DNA from: Achromobacter sp. MFA1 R4
GTDB lineage: Bacteria; Pseudomonadota; Gammaproteobacteria; Burkholderiales; Burkholderiaceae_B
Assembly (NCBI RefSeq): GCF_900156745.1
Contig: NZ_LT707065.1
Span: 620,001 to 684,000 of the forward strand
DNA length: 64,000 bases
Direction: 5' to 3'
Shown here: positions 1-8,652 of the stretch, one piece after another
Position numbering within the stretch: position 1 is the first letter of the stretch
Layout: the number at the start of each line of letters is the position of its first letter
The notes under the pieces: model-generated
Told to the model about the DNA's origin: nothing
Seen by the model: the letters and a program-made list of their open reading frames with translations, nothing else
Databases searched by the model: none
Position numbers and translations under genes: made by a program

Positions 1-161
1 CCCAGGCCTTTCCAGGCTTGCGCCACGCATTGCGTGTAATCCTCGGGAGTGCGCTGGGTGGAGCCGTAGAAGACGGGATCGCGGTCGCGCACGTCCTTGA
101 CGTTGGCGCAGGCCGACAGGGCGGCCAGGGCGGCGAGGGACAGAATGGTACGAACCTTCAT
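1..161 (-). CDS. Putative lipoprotein, partial (3' end outside window)
   Basis: The gene begins at an ATG at 161 and runs off the left edge, so only about 53 residues are visible. The N-terminus is a lipoprotein signal peptide: MKVR, a hydrophobic run of Leu and Ala, then a lipobox ending LSAC with Cys18 as the expected lipidated residue. After the Cys comes a polar segment (NVKDVRDRDP). It should therefore be anchored in the inner or outer membrane. It is co-oriented with mog, 124 bases upstream. The family cannot be named from this fragment. Confidence 0.75.
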   Translation of the reverse strand, partial: MKVRTILSLAALAALSACANVKDVRDRDPVFYGSTQRTPEDYTQCVAQAWKGL

Positions 162-285
162 GACGATGGGAACTCTTGGTCAATAGGGGTTGATCGGGGC
201 GGCCAACTATACCGCACGGCCCTTGCCGCCCCCGGGCGGGGACCGGCCGCCAGCGCGGGGTTCAGGCCGGGGTTCACGCTGGGGT

Positions 286-918
286 TCACGCCTTTTCAGG
301 GCGGCGGGCGGACTTCGGGCGGAAGGCCGCGATGACCTCGGGACGGGTCTCGGCGTAGGGACCGCCGATGAGGTCGATGCAATAGGGAATGGCGGCGAAG
401 ATGCCTGGCACCAGCACGGCGCCGTCCTCCCCTTTCAGCCCTTCGAGGGTCTCGCGGATGGACTTGGGCTGGCCGGGAAGGTTCACGATCAGGGCGGCAT
501 GGCCGTCCGTTTCGCGGATGACGGCCACCTGACGCGACAGGATGGCCGTGGGCACGAAGCGCAGGCTGATCTGGCGCATCTGCTCGCCAAAGCCCGGCAT
601 TTCCTTGGTGCCGACGGCCAGGGTCGCTTCGGGCGTGACGTCGCGCCGGGCCGGGCCGGTGCCGCCGGTGGTCAGGACGAGGTCGCAGCCGCAGCGGTCG
701 ACCAGTTCGATCAGGGTGTCGGAGATGCGCGCGGGCTCGTCGGGAATCAGCCGGTCCACCGCCTGCCAGGGCGAGACCAGCGCGCCGCCCAGCCACTCGC
801 GCAGCGCGGGCAGTCCCTGATCCTGGTAGGCGCCGGTGGAGGCGCGGTCGGAAATGGACACCAGGCCGACGATCAGTTCATCGGGATGGCTGCGGACGAT
901 ACGGGCAATGTCGGTCAT
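286..918 (-). CDS. mog: Molybdopterin adenylyltransferase
   Basis: A 210-residue MoaB/Mog-fold protein that adenylylates molybdopterin with ATP before molybdate insertion, in the cytoplasm. The family hallmark TTGGTGPARRD is at residues 83-93, followed by the conserved PGFGEQMR and LPGQPKSI segments of the MPT-binding site. Length fits the family (about 195-220). Molybdenum cofactor would be needed by the assimilatory nitrate reductase at 32559-35279, but the genes are not linked. The C-terminus is basic (RPKSARRPEKA). Confident family call; Mog rather than MoaB is favoured by overall similarity. Confidence 0.93.
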   Translation of the reverse strand: MTDIARIVRSHPDELIVGLVSISDRASTGAYQDQGLPALREWLGGALVSPWQAVDRLIPDEPARISDTLIELVDRCGCDLVLTTGGTGPARRDVTPEATLAVGTKEMPGFGEQMRQISLRFVPTAILSRQVAVIRETDGHAALIVNLPGQPKSIRETLEGLKGEDGAVLVPGIFAAIPYCIDLIGGPYAETRPEVIAAFRPKSARRPEKA

Positions 919-1203
919 GGCGAAAGAATGAGGTTCAGGCGATGAAACGCCGCGGCGGCGGAGGGCGCGGGCGATCCTGGGATACCTGCCTGGATGCCCT
1001 GCCGGGCACCGGGCGGGCGCGCGACATCGATGCTATCGCATTCCTTGACCGGGCACGTCCGCCCTTCCCCCCTGCCGGGTGTGGCAAAAAGGGGAATCGG
1101 CGCGCCGCCGAGGGTTTCCCGCGCTTGTTCGGGCCGGGGACGCTGGATAACATCCGCTAACAATCCCGCCCCGTTCGAGGCGCGGCGCATTATCGGATTT
1201 CCC

Positions 1204-2328
1204 ATGTTCAAACGCACTCTCGCGCAGCATGCGCTCGCCGTGGCGCTGGCCCTGTCCGTCGCCGCGGCCGCCGGCTGGGCGGCCGTGCACCTGCTGGCCC
1301 TGAAGACAGAGGCGGTGCCCGTCGCCGCGCCAGGCATCTATATCCCCAATCTGGGCAACACGCTGGACGAGCAGACGCGCAACCTGTCGCGCCTGAGCCA
1401 GGCGCTGCGCACGGGCGACCGTCTCGTGATCCTGGGGTCATCCGAACTCACCAGCAACGATCTGCGCTTCGTGCCGTACCGCTACCTGGCCGACGAACTG
1501 CAAATGCCCGTGCTGGCCTACGGCCATTCGGGTTTTCAGTCCCTGGGCATGCAGTTCGTGCTGGCCGCGCTGGCCGATGACCTGTCGCCAGCGTCGCGCG
1601 TGGTCGTGATGCTGTCGCCCGGCTGGTTCGACGGCGACGGCGGGCTGGGACCGGACGAGTTCAAGGAACACGCCAACCCGCTGCTGCCGCGCCTGATGCG
1701 CCAGCCGGAAGGCCGGGCCGAAGTCCTGCGATGGCTGGATGCGAAGGCCGACGCCGGGGTCTTTTGGTCCATGGCGGCCGAGCAGGCGTATGTTTTCCGC
1801 CAACGGCTTGCAAGCCTGTGGACGCCGGCCCACGCCGCGCCCGCCCCCGAACCGGAGCGCGAGGGTCCGCCCGCCGCCGCCCGCGTGGTGGACTGGGACG
1901 CGCTGGCCAGCGAGGCGCAGGCGGCCGAACAGGCGCTCATGCAGGACAACCGCTATGCGGTGCGCGACGAGTTCTTCAACAAGTACCTGCGCAGCATCCC
2001 CGAGGGCGGCAAGACCGCCTACCAGCCCCAGCCGCTGACCGGCCGCGACGAACTCCGCGAGCTCGCCGCCCTGATGGCGCTGCTGCACGGGCGCGGGGTC
2101 GACGCGCTTTTCGTGATGCAGCCGCTGCACCCGATGGTGTTCAAGGATCTGGACCGCTTCCAGCCCATCCAGCGACAGGTGGCCGACCTGTGCCAGCGCT
2201 ACGCCATGCGCTGCATGGACATGTACGGCGCCCCCTTCGAGGTGGGCACGCTGCGCGACGTCCAGCACCTGGGCGAGCTGGGCTGGCTGCGCGTCAACCA
2301 AAGGATCGCCGAGGAATTCCGCCCATGA
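1204..2328 (+). CDS. dltD: DltD-family envelope acyltransferase (SGNH-like)
   Basis: A 374-residue protein with one N-terminal membrane helix (about residues 8-32) and an extracytoplasmic domain resembling DltD, which moves D-alanine onto teichoic acids in Gram-positives. DltD landmarks are visible: GSSE at 78-81 (nucleophile-serine region), GHSGFQSLGMQ resembling the DltD GQxGSxSL segment, LSPGWF matching the SPxWF block, and Asp352/His355 in DVQHLGELGW, like the DxxHxGxxGW catalytic end. A frame extends upstream, but ATG 1204 gives the proper membrane anchor. The stop overlaps the next gene (ATGA). No dltA, dltB or dltC is near: mog lies upstream on the other strand. The acylated substrate is unknown. 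Confidence 0.82.
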   Translation: MFKRTLAQHALAVALALSVAAAAGWAAVHLLALKTEAVPVAAPGIYIPNLGNTLDEQTRNLSRLSQALRTGDRLVILGSSELTSNDLRFVPYRYLADELQMPVLAYGHSGFQSLGMQFVLAALADDLSPASRVVVMLSPGWFDGDGGLGPDEFKEHANPLLPRLMRQPEGRAEVLRWLDAKADAGVFWSMAAEQAYVFRQRLASLWTPAHAAPAPEPEREGPPAAARVVDWDALASEAQAAEQALMQDNRYAVRDEFFNKYLRSIPEGGKTAYQPQPLTGRDELRELAALMALLHGRGVDALFVMQPLHPMVFKDLDRFQPIQRQVADLCQRYAMRCMDMYGAPFEVGTLRDVQHLGELGWLRVNQRIAEEFRP

Positions 2329-2450
2329 AAAGAACGCTCTGGCTCTGCCTGCTGTATCTGGGCCTGCTGGCCGTGATGGTGATCCAGGCGGACACCGCCG
2401 CCAATCTGGGTAAGCCCATGGAGATCGAATTCCAGTATTCGAAGTTCTGA
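2325..2450 (+). CDS. DltX-like membrane microprotein with C-terminal FxYxxF motif
   Basis: A 41-residue protein whose ATG overlaps the dltD stop (ATGA), so it is probably translationally coupled. Residues 5-22 form a single hydrophobic helix preceded by KR, giving an N-in, C-out topology. A short polar periplasmic segment follows and the protein ends exactly with F36-Q-Y38-S-K-F41. FxYxxF at the extreme C-terminus is the pattern described for DltX, a microprotein whose tyrosine relays the D-alanyl group between the MBOAT protein DltB and DltD. Size, topology, motif position and partner all agree. Assignment is by pattern only; no homologue search was possible. Confidence 0.72.
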   Translation: MKRTLWLCLLYLGLLAVMVIQADTAANLGKPMEIEFQYSKF

Positions 2451-2529
2451 ATTGGGGCCTGGTCATTCAGGGACAGGTCACAAATCTGCAATAATCGGGG
2501 CCTCTCGCCGGAACCTCGCCCCCTTCCCC

Positions 2530-4005
2530 ATGTTCGACCTCTTCCATGGCCTAGACCTTTGGGTCGGCCTCAGCCTCGTGCTGGCCCTGACCTTCGTCCT
2601 GGCCTTCGAATTCATCAACGGCTTTCACGACACGGCAAACGCCGTCGCAACCGTCATCTATACCAAGGCCATGCCGCCGCACCTTGCGGTGGTCCTGTCC
2701 GGAATATTCAACTTCCTGGGCGTGCTGCTGGGCGGCGTGGGCGTCGCCTACGCCATCGTCCATCTGCTCCCCGTCGAATTGCTGATCAACGTGGATACCG
2801 GCCGCGGCCTGGCCATGGTGTTCGCCATGCTGGCCGCCGCCATCGCCTGGAATCTCGGCACCTGGTATTTCGGTATCCCGGCGTCCAGCTCGCACACCTT
2901 GATCGGATCGATCCTGGGCGTGGGCCTGGCAAACGCGCTCATTACCGATCTGCCGCTGGGGGACGGGGTGAACTGGGGCAAGGCCATCGACATCGGCCTG
3001 TCGCTGGTGGCCTCGCCCATCGCCGGCTTCATGGTGGCGGGGGTGCTCCTGCTGGCGCTCAAGCGCTGGCTGCCCCTGTCCAAGATGCACAAGACGCCCG
3101 AGCAGCGCCGCGCCATCGACAACAAGAAGCATCCGCCGTTCTGGAACCGCCTGGTGCTGGTGCTGTCGGCCATGGGCGTGAGCTTCGTGCACGGCTCCAA
3201 CGACGGCCAGAAGGGTATCGGCCTGATCATGCTGGTGCTGATCGGGATCGTGCCGGCCAACTTCGTGCTGGACACCCACAGCACCACCTACCAGATCGAA
3301 CGCACCCGCGACGCCGCCAACCACCTGCTGGTGTTCTATCAGCGCAATGAAGCGCTGCTGGGCGATTACCTGGCGCTGCGCCGCGTCGACATCCAGGAAG
3401 ACCTGCCCGCCAATTTCCACTGCGATCCGACCCTGACGGTGCCGACCATCATGGCGCTGCAGAACGACCTGCACGGCGTGGCCAACTACGCCGACCTGTC
3501 GGCCCAGAAGCGCATCGACGTGCGCCGCTACCTGCTGTGCCTGGACGATACGGCCAAGAAGGTGGCTCGCCTGGAGGGCCTGCCCGCGCGCGAAGCCGCC
3601 GACCTGCAGCGCCTGCGCGCGGACCTGACCGCCACCACGGAATACGCGCCGTTCTGGGTGATCGTGGCCGTGGCGCTGGCGCTGGGCGCGGGCACCATGG
3701 TGGGCTGGCGCCGCGTCGTCCTGACCGTGGGCGAAAAGATCGGCAAGCAGGGCATGACCTACGCGCAGGGCATGTCGGCGCAATTGACCGCCGTGGGCGC
3801 CATCGGACTGGCCAACGTCTTCAGCTTGCCGGTATCGACCACGCACGTGCTGTCCTCGGGCGTGGCGGGCACCATGATCGCCAATAAAACCGGCCTTCAG
3901 GGCAACACCGTGCGCAACATCCTGCTGGCCTGGGTGCTGACCCTGCCCGCGTCGATGCTGCTGGCCGCCGGCCTGTTCTGGATCGGCGTGCAGATCGCAG
4001 GCTGA
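2530..4005 (+). CDS. pit: Inorganic phosphate transporter, PiT family
   Basis: A 491-residue polytopic membrane protein of the PiT family (low-affinity, proton-coupled uptake of phosphate, probably as metal-phosphate). The two inverted family repeats carry the signatures GFHDTANAVA at residues 31-40 and HGSNDGQKG around 221-228. A long hydrophilic loop of roughly 130 residues, starting near residue 245, separates the two membrane halves, as in E. coli PitA/PitB (about 499 residues). An in-frame extension begins at 2452, but ATG 2530 puts the first helix at the usual place. It lies 79 bases after the dltX-like gene on the same strand. Confidence 0.94.
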   Translation: MFDLFHGLDLWVGLSLVLALTFVLAFEFINGFHDTANAVATVIYTKAMPPHLAVVLSGIFNFLGVLLGGVGVAYAIVHLLPVELLINVDTGRGLAMVFAMLAAAIAWNLGTWYFGIPASSSHTLIGSILGVGLANALITDLPLGDGVNWGKAIDIGLSLVASPIAGFMVAGVLLLALKRWLPLSKMHKTPEQRRAIDNKKHPPFWNRLVLVLSAMGVSFVHGSNDGQKGIGLIMLVLIGIVPANFVLDTHSTTYQIERTRDAANHLLVFYQRNEALLGDYLALRRVDIQEDLPANFHCDPTLTVPTIMALQNDLHGVANYADLSAQKRIDVRRYLLCLDDTAKKVARLEGLPAREAADLQRLRADLTATTEYAPFWVIVAVALALGAGTMVGWRRVVLTVGEKIGKQGMTYAQGMSAQLTAVGAIGLANVFSLPVSTTHVLSSGVAGTMIANKTGLQGNTVRNILLAWVLTLPASMLLAAGLFWIGVQIAG

Positions 4006-4010
4006 TCGCC

Positions 4011-4037
4011 CGGCCGTGCAGGCAATCTGCACGGCCG
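4011..4037 (+). terminator. GC-rich hairpin after the phosphate transporter gene
   Basis: A perfect 10-bp stem (cggccgtgca / tgcacggccg) around a 7-base loop begins 5 bases after the stop of the transporter gene. No T-run follows, so it could be a 3'-end stabiliser or a weak terminator. Confidence 0.5.
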
Positions 4038-4101
4038 CTGCAACACTCTGGGTATCGCGCCGGCCTATGCGCCCGCGCCGGGCGCCGTCTACCATGGCGC
4101 C

Positions 4102-4758
4102 ATGACGACCTCTCTTCCCACTCTGCATTACGTTTTTGATCCGCTCTGCGGCTGGTGCTATGGCGCCGCGCCGCTGGTGGAGGCCGCCCGCGGCATTGCG
4201 GGCCTGTCCATCGAGCCCCACGGCGGCGGCATGATGACCGGCGCCAACCGCCAGCCGGTCACCGAGGCCCTGCGCCGCTATGTCATGCCGCACGACGAGC
4301 GCATCGCCGGGCTGACGGGCCAGCCGTTCGGCCCGGGCTATTTCGACGGCCTGCTGCGTGACGGCGGGGCGGTGTTCGATTCCGAACCGCCCACCACGGC
4401 CATCCTGGCCGCGCAGACAATGGCGGGCCGCGGCCTGGACCTGCTGCGCCGGATGCAGCACGCGCACTATGTGGAAGGCCGGCGCATCGCCGACCCGGCG
4501 GTCCTCAGGATGCTGGCAACGGACATCGGCCTGGACGCCGAGGCCTTCGACGCGGCGTATGCGGCCGCGCAGGGCACCGAGACGGCCGCGCACATCGCCG
4601 CCAGCCGCCGGCTGCTGGCCCAGGTGGGCGGCACGGGCTTTCCCACGTTGGCGCTGGAGCAGGGCGGCGTCTACACCCTGCTGGAACCCAGCCGCTTCCT
4701 GGGCCGTCCTGAACAATGGCGGGACCACCTGCAGGCGCGCATCGCGGGCCCGCGCTGA
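4102..4758 (+). CDS. DsbA-family oxidoreductase (FrnE-like)
   Basis: A 218-residue thioredoxin-fold protein with the redox motif C16-G-W-C19 directly after the first strand (HYVFDPLCGWCYG). The mostly helical insertion that follows and the later GTGFPTLAL cis-proline loop fit the DsbA/FrnE subgroup. There is no signal peptide, so it probably acts in the cytoplasm, possibly in thiol-disulfide exchange or isomerisation. The physiological substrate is unknown. It is a single gene, convergent with the glutathione transferase that follows 16 bases on. Confidence 0.88.
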   Translation: MTTSLPTLHYVFDPLCGWCYGAAPLVEAARGIAGLSIEPHGGGMMTGANRQPVTEALRRYVMPHDERIAGLTGQPFGPGYFDGLLRDGGAVFDSEPPTTAILAAQTMAGRGLDLLRRMQHAHYVEGRRIADPAVLRMLATDIGLDAEAFDAAYAAAQGTETAAHIAASRRLLAQVGGTGFPTLALEQGGVYTLLEPSRFLGRPEQWRDHLQARIAGPR

Positions 4759-4774
4759 CGGGGCGCGCCGGACG

Positions 4775-5386
4775 TCAGGACTCTTCGATGTCGCCGTCGC
4801 GCTGCAACGCGCGGTGCATGGCCGGGCGGTCACCCAGCCGCTCGACATAGGCGGTGAAGACAGGCGTCTCGGGCACGACCTTCATCTGCATCATGTAATG
4901 CAGCGAGCCGCCCAGCACGATATCCACCGCGGAGAACTTCTCGCCCAGGAAGAACGGCCGCGCCTGCAGCACCCGGGCCAGCACCTGCTCGACCTCATCC
5001 GCCGACCCCCAACCCAGCGCCGCCTGGTGCGGCGTCTTGTAGGCCCGCTCGACCATGGCCGGCTCGAACACGCCCGTGGAATAGGCCAGCCAGGTCAGGT
5101 AGGGGCCGCGCTGCCGGTCCCCAATGAGCGGCCCGAGGCCCGCCTCGGGGTGCAGGTCCGTCAGGTACAGCGCGATGGCCGGCGTCTCGAATACGGGCAC
5201 GCCGTCATGCACCAGCGCGGGCACCTTGCGATGCGGATGGATGTCGATGTAATCGGCCGGCATGTGCCCCGTGCTGTCGTGCCCGCGGATCGACACCATT
5301 TCGGTGTCGTAAGGCACGCCCAGTTCCTCGAGCAGCCACAGTATCCGGAACGACCGCGATCGCGGCGCGTGATAGAGCGTAAGCAT
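4775..5386 (-). CDS. Glutathione S-transferase family protein
   Basis: A 203-residue protein with an N-terminal thioredoxin-like domain (about 1-80, starting MLTLYHAPRSRSFRI) containing the KVPAL cis-proline glutathione-binding loop and the FETPAIALYL segment, followed by an all-helical GST domain. It should be cytoplasmic. The N-terminal Ser/Arg cluster, rather than a Tyr, resembles beta/theta-like bacterial GSTs. The substrate cannot be predicted. It stands alone, with 106 bases to the cbpM stop on the same strand. Confidence 0.88.
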   Translation of the reverse strand: MLTLYHAPRSRSFRILWLLEELGVPYDTEMVSIRGHDSTGHMPADYIDIHPHRKVPALVHDGVPVFETPAIALYLTDLHPEAGLGPLIGDRQRGPYLTWLAYSTGVFEPAMVERAYKTPHQAALGWGSADEVEQVLARVLQARPFFLGEKFSAVDIVLGGSLHYMMQMKVVPETPVFTAYVERLGDRPAMHRALQRDGDIEES

Positions 5387-5492
5387 GGTCGGACTCCTTG
5401 GGGGGATCGGACCATTTTGCCCTGCCGATCGCTACGCCGCCAAGGCCGGCAATATCCCGTAGCCCGCCATGCCGGGCGTTGACCGCGTGCCC

Positions 5493-5807
5493 TCAGGGCA
5501 GGCCCCCCAGCGCCCGCAATTGCGCCCTGAGGCGGCGCACCTCCTGGCTCAGGTCCAGGATGAGGGCCACGGCATCCAGCCCCGCGCCAAAGTCGCGTTC
5601 CAGCCGCCGCGCGTGCAAGGCGCGCTGCAGGTCCACGCTGTAGAAGCGCCATTCCGACGGGCCGCCCCCGCTGGCGGTGACGATGCCCACTTCCACCAGC
5701 CGGGCCACCCATTCCACTTCCGCCCCGCAGGCGCGGGCAAGGTCATCCGCGCTGAGCGGTTGCGACTTGCCCACGACGGTGGCGCTGGCGATCACGATCT
5801 TCTTCAT
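5493..5807 (-). CDS. cbpM: Chaperone modulator CbpM
   Basis: A 104-residue MerR-like fold protein: an N-terminal helical recognition part (SADDLARACGAEVEWVARLVEVGIV) followed by a Leu/Arg-rich helix (LSQEVRRLRAQLRAL). In E. coli CbpM binds the J-domain of CbpA and blocks its DnaK co-chaperone and DNA-binding activity. Its start lies 2 bases after the cbpA stop on the same strand, the arrangement expected for this pair, and its length matches the family (about 100). Confidence 0.9.
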   Translation of the reverse strand: MKKIVIASATVVGKSQPLSADDLARACGAEVEWVARLVEVGIVTASGGGPSEWRFYSVDLQRALHARRLERDFGAGLDAVALILDLSQEVRRLRAQLRALGGLP

Positions 5808-5809
5808 GG

Positions 5810-6751
5810 TCAGACCCCCAGGTTGCGGCGCGGGTTGAAGGGCAGGTCCTGCTGCAGCTTGCGGTAGGCGGCCTTGGCAGCGTCGCTGTCGGCCGGCGGC
5901 AGGACCAGGTCCAGGACCAGGTACAGATCGCCGGGCGGATCGCCCGGGATGCCGCGCCCCCGCAGCCGGAGCTTGCGGCCGTTGCCGGACCCCGGCGGCA
6001 CCGACACCTCGACCGTGCCCGCGGGCGTGGGCGCCTGGACATGCGCGCCCAGCGCGGCTTCCCAGGGCGCGACCGGCAGCGTCATGTAGAGATCGCGGCC
6101 ATCGGCGCGATAGCGCGGGTGCGGCTTGAAGCGCACTTCCAGGTACAGGTCGCCGTTTTCGGCGCCGCCATAACCGGGCATGCCTTGTCCGACCAGCCGG
6201 ATGTACTGGCCTTCGCGCACGCCAGCCGGGATCCTGACGCTGAGCGTGCGGCTCTGCATCTGCGGCCGGCCCTGGGCGTCCATCTGCATGGAGCGCAGGC
6301 TGATGTCGCGCGTCGCGCCCTTGAACGCGTCTTCCAGGTCGACTTCGATGGCGGCGTGGTGGTCTTCGCCGCGCGCGCGGAACTCCTGCTGGCGCGCCCC
6401 GCGCCGCCCGCCGCGGCCGCCGAACAGCGACGAGAAGAATTCGCTGAATTGCGCTTCGTCGCCGGGCGCCGCGCCGCGGTGGAATTCGAAGCCTTCGTCC
6501 CAGCCCGGCGGCGGCTGGAAGCCCCCATCGGGCGATACGCCCGCCGCCAGGTTGTCATAGGCCTGGCGCTTTTCGGCGTCGCGCAGCACGTCATAGGCCT
6601 CGTTGACGTCGCGCATGCGCGACTCGGCATCGCTTTCCTTGCTGACGTCGGGGTGATATTTGCGGGCCAGCTTGCGGTAGGCCTTGCGGATGTCGTCGTC
6701 GGACGCGCCCTGTTCCACCCCGAGAATGCTGTAGTAGTCCTTGAACTCCAT
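5810..6751 (-). CDS. cbpA: Curved-DNA-binding protein / DnaJ-class co-chaperone CbpA
   Basis: A 313-residue J-domain protein. The J-domain spans about residues 4-70 with HPD at 33-35, a short Gly/Phe-rich linker follows, and two C-terminal peptide-binding beta domains come next (RIPAGVREGQYIRLVGQG, then LYLVLDLVLP). There is no zinc-finger (CxxCxGxG) region, which separates CbpA from DnaJ. It works with DnaK and can bind curved DNA in the nucleoid. ATG 6751 was chosen because MEFKDYYSILGV is the canonical J-domain start; the frame extends 13 codons further upstream without support. Operon with cbpM. Confidence 0.95.
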   Translation of the reverse strand: MEFKDYYSILGVEQGASDDDIRKAYRKLARKYHPDVSKESDAESRMRDVNEAYDVLRDAEKRQAYDNLAAGVSPDGGFQPPPGWDEGFEFHRGAAPGDEAQFSEFFSSLFGGRGGRRGARQQEFRARGEDHHAAIEVDLEDAFKGATRDISLRSMQMDAQGRPQMQSRTLSVRIPAGVREGQYIRLVGQGMPGYGGAENGDLYLEVRFKPHPRYRADGRDLYMTLPVAPWEAALGAHVQAPTPAGTVEVSVPPGSGNGRKLRLRGRGIPGDPPGDLYLVLDLVLPPADSDAAKAAYRKLQQDLPFNPRRNLGV

Positions 6752-6966
6752 GTTCCAGCTCACGTAGAGGGTTGAGGCCGCGTCCGGCACAGCCAGATCC
6801 GGCCTTGAATAGCCAAAAGATAGGGGCTATGGACCGATTTTTCAATGCAATTTGCCAGGTTGGAAACGGCGCATAATGGTCGGTTTGGCGCGCGTCCGAC
6901 CTGGTCGCGCCGCTTCCCGACATCATCCATCGCGGGCCCCGCGCGCCCGCGCGAAGGAAACCGAAC

Positions 6967-7452
6967 GTGCTGGACATCATCGACGTCGACTTCAACGACC
7001 CGGAACACGGCCGCCAGGTGTTGGCCATGCTGAACGAATACGCCAGCGGACCCATGGGCGGCAACACGCCCCTGCCCGCCCATGCGCAGGCCAACCTGAT
7101 CGCGGAACTGGCCCGCCGCCCCACCGCCCACGCCCTGCTGGCCCGCATCGATGGCCAGGCCGCCGGCGTGGCGATCTACCTCGAGGGATTCTCCACCTTT
7201 GCGTGCCGTCCGCTGCTCAACCTGCACGATCTGGCGGTGGCGCCGACGTTCCAGGGCCGCGGCGTGGGCAAGCAACTGCTGGCCGCGCTGGAGGACCGTG
7301 CGCGCCAGATGGGCTGCTGCAAGATCACGCTGGAAGTGCTGGAAGGCAACGCCGTCGCCCAGGGCCTGTACCGCAAGCAGGGCTTTGAGGGCTATGCGCT
7401 GGACGAGACCACCGGGCGCGCCATGTTCTGGCAGAAAAAGCTGGCCGCCTGA
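6967..7452 (+). CDS. GNAT family N-acetyltransferase
   Basis: A 161-residue single-domain GNAT protein. The acetyl-CoA pyrophosphate loop is Q96-G-R-G-V-G101, preceded by LHDLAVAPTF (motif A strand) and followed by EGNAVAQGLYRKQGF (motif B). Translation starts at GTG 6967, supported by GAAGGA about 8 bases upstream and by the lack of a nearby ATG. Possible substrates are small amines or amino acids; nothing in the sequence decides. It is divergent from cbpA. Confidence 0.88.
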   Translation: MLDIIDVDFNDPEHGRQVLAMLNEYASGPMGGNTPLPAHAQANLIAELARRPTAHALLARIDGQAAGVAIYLEGFSTFACRPLLNLHDLAVAPTFQGRGVGKQLLAALEDRARQMGCCKITLEVLEGNAVAQGLYRKQGFEGYALDETTGRAMFWQKKLAA

Positions 7453-7515
7453 ATGGCGTAGTATGTGTTTTCGCCCCGGATGACCGGGGCCAGCACCCAC
7501 ACCGCAGGAATCACG

Positions 7516-7845
7516 ATGAAGATGAGCAACATCCCCTTCGGCACCACCGACTGGTCCGAAGTGGAACGCACCGAACACGCCGGCGACACCGGGATGGCGT
7601 ACTGGCGGACCCGCCATTTTGGCGATCTTCGCGTACGCATGGTGGAGTACACGGCCGGCTACCTGGCCGACCACTGGTGCACCAAGGGCCACATCCTGTT
7701 CTGCCTCGAAGGCGAACTGCACACCGAGCTGGAAGACGGCCGCCAGTTCGTGCTGACGCCGGGCATGAGCTACCAGGTGGCCGACCAGGCCGAACCGCAC
7801 CGCTCATCCACCGCCACCGGCGCCAGGCTTTTCATCGTGGACTGA
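7516..7845 (+). CDS. DHCW-motif cupin-fold protein
   Basis: A 109-residue small cupin. The first motif contains D52-H-W-C55 followed by KGHILFCLEGELHTELEDG, a typical cupin beta-hairpin. A second conserved stretch (LTPGMSYQVADQAEPHRSST) supplies a further His. The family is known from databases as DHCW-motif cupins and has no defined reaction. ATG 7516 was chosen because CAGGA lies 7 bases upstream; the open frame begins earlier at 7465 without a ribosome binding site. It follows the GNAT gene by 63 bases and may be co-transcribed. Confidence 0.8.
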   Translation: MKMSNIPFGTTDWSEVERTEHAGDTGMAYWRTRHFGDLRVRMVEYTAGYLADHWCTKGHILFCLEGELHTELEDGRQFVLTPGMSYQVADQAEPHRSSTATGARLFIVD

Positions 7846-7949
7846 CGCGCCGGCGCGACACGTCCGGGCTGCCGTTGCGTTACGCTTTGCAAACGCAGGC
7901 GCCCCGCGCAGCCTGACCATACGTTACCCGCCTGACCCGGAGACAAGCC

Positions 7950-8582
7950 TTGGGCGCCCCGATTACGCTATACGTCGACTCCCTGTTCCTCAGCCCCTTC
8001 GCCATGTCGGTCTATGTGGCGCTGACCGAAAAGCGCCTGCCATTCGAAGTGCGTCCCATCGATCTGGACGCCGGCGAGCAGCGCATGCAGCCGTTCCAGT
8101 GCCGCGCGCTCACCTCGCGGGTGCCGGCCATGACGCACGCGGATTTCAACCTGACCGAATCGAGCGCCATCGCCGAATACCTGGACGAAGCCTTTCCCGC
8201 GCCCGAGCACGCCGCCCTGTTTCCGGCCGGCCTGCGCGAGCGCGCCCGCGCCCGCCAGCTCCAGGCCTGGCTGCGCAGCGACCTCACGGCCCTGCGCCAG
8301 GAACGCCCCACCGAAACCGTGTTCTACGGAGAAGCCGGCCAGCCCCTGTCCGACGCCGGCCATGCCGCCGCGGCCAAGCTGATCCTGGTGGCCAGCCATC
8401 TGGTGGGCGTCCACCAGACCACGCTGTTCGACGAGTGGTGTATTGCCGACACGGACCTTGCGGCCATGCTCAAGCGTCTGGAGCAGGACGACCTGCCAGA
8501 CACCCTGCGCGCCTACGTCGACGCCCAGTGGCAGCGGCCGGGCGTGCAGAAATGGCTGGAGCACAACGCCGCCGCCCGCTGA
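7950..8582 (+). CDS. yfcF: Glutathione transferase, YfcF-like
   Basis: A 210-residue GST with a thioredoxin-like domain (YVDSLFLSPFAMSVYVALTEK, where Ser may contact glutathione), a SRVPAM cis-Pro loop and an ESSAIAEYLDEAF glutathione-contact helix, then a C-terminal helical domain. The overall pattern and size resemble E. coli YfcF (214 residues), which has glutathione transferase/peroxidase activity. Translation probably begins at TTG 7950, with GGAG about 8 bases upstream. The symbol is by resemblance only. Confidence 0.78.
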   Translation: MGAPITLYVDSLFLSPFAMSVYVALTEKRLPFEVRPIDLDAGEQRMQPFQCRALTSRVPAMTHADFNLTESSAIAEYLDEAFPAPEHAALFPAGLRERARARQLQAWLRSDLTALRQERPTETVFYGEAGQPLSDAGHAAAAKLILVASHLVGVHQTTLFDEWCIADTDLAAMLKRLEQDDLPDTLRAYVDAQWQRPGVQKWLEHNAAAR

Positions 8583-8652
8583 CCAGATTGAAGCGGCTCA
8601 ACCGGAAGCGGGCCGATCCATCCCGTTTTGACGCCGCGCATGCGATCGGATG

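Noticed and set aside
2551-4848. Long minus-strand frame across the phosphate transporter and DsbA-like genes
   Set aside because: Covers two unrelated real genes on the other strand; His/Gln/Gly-rich shadow.
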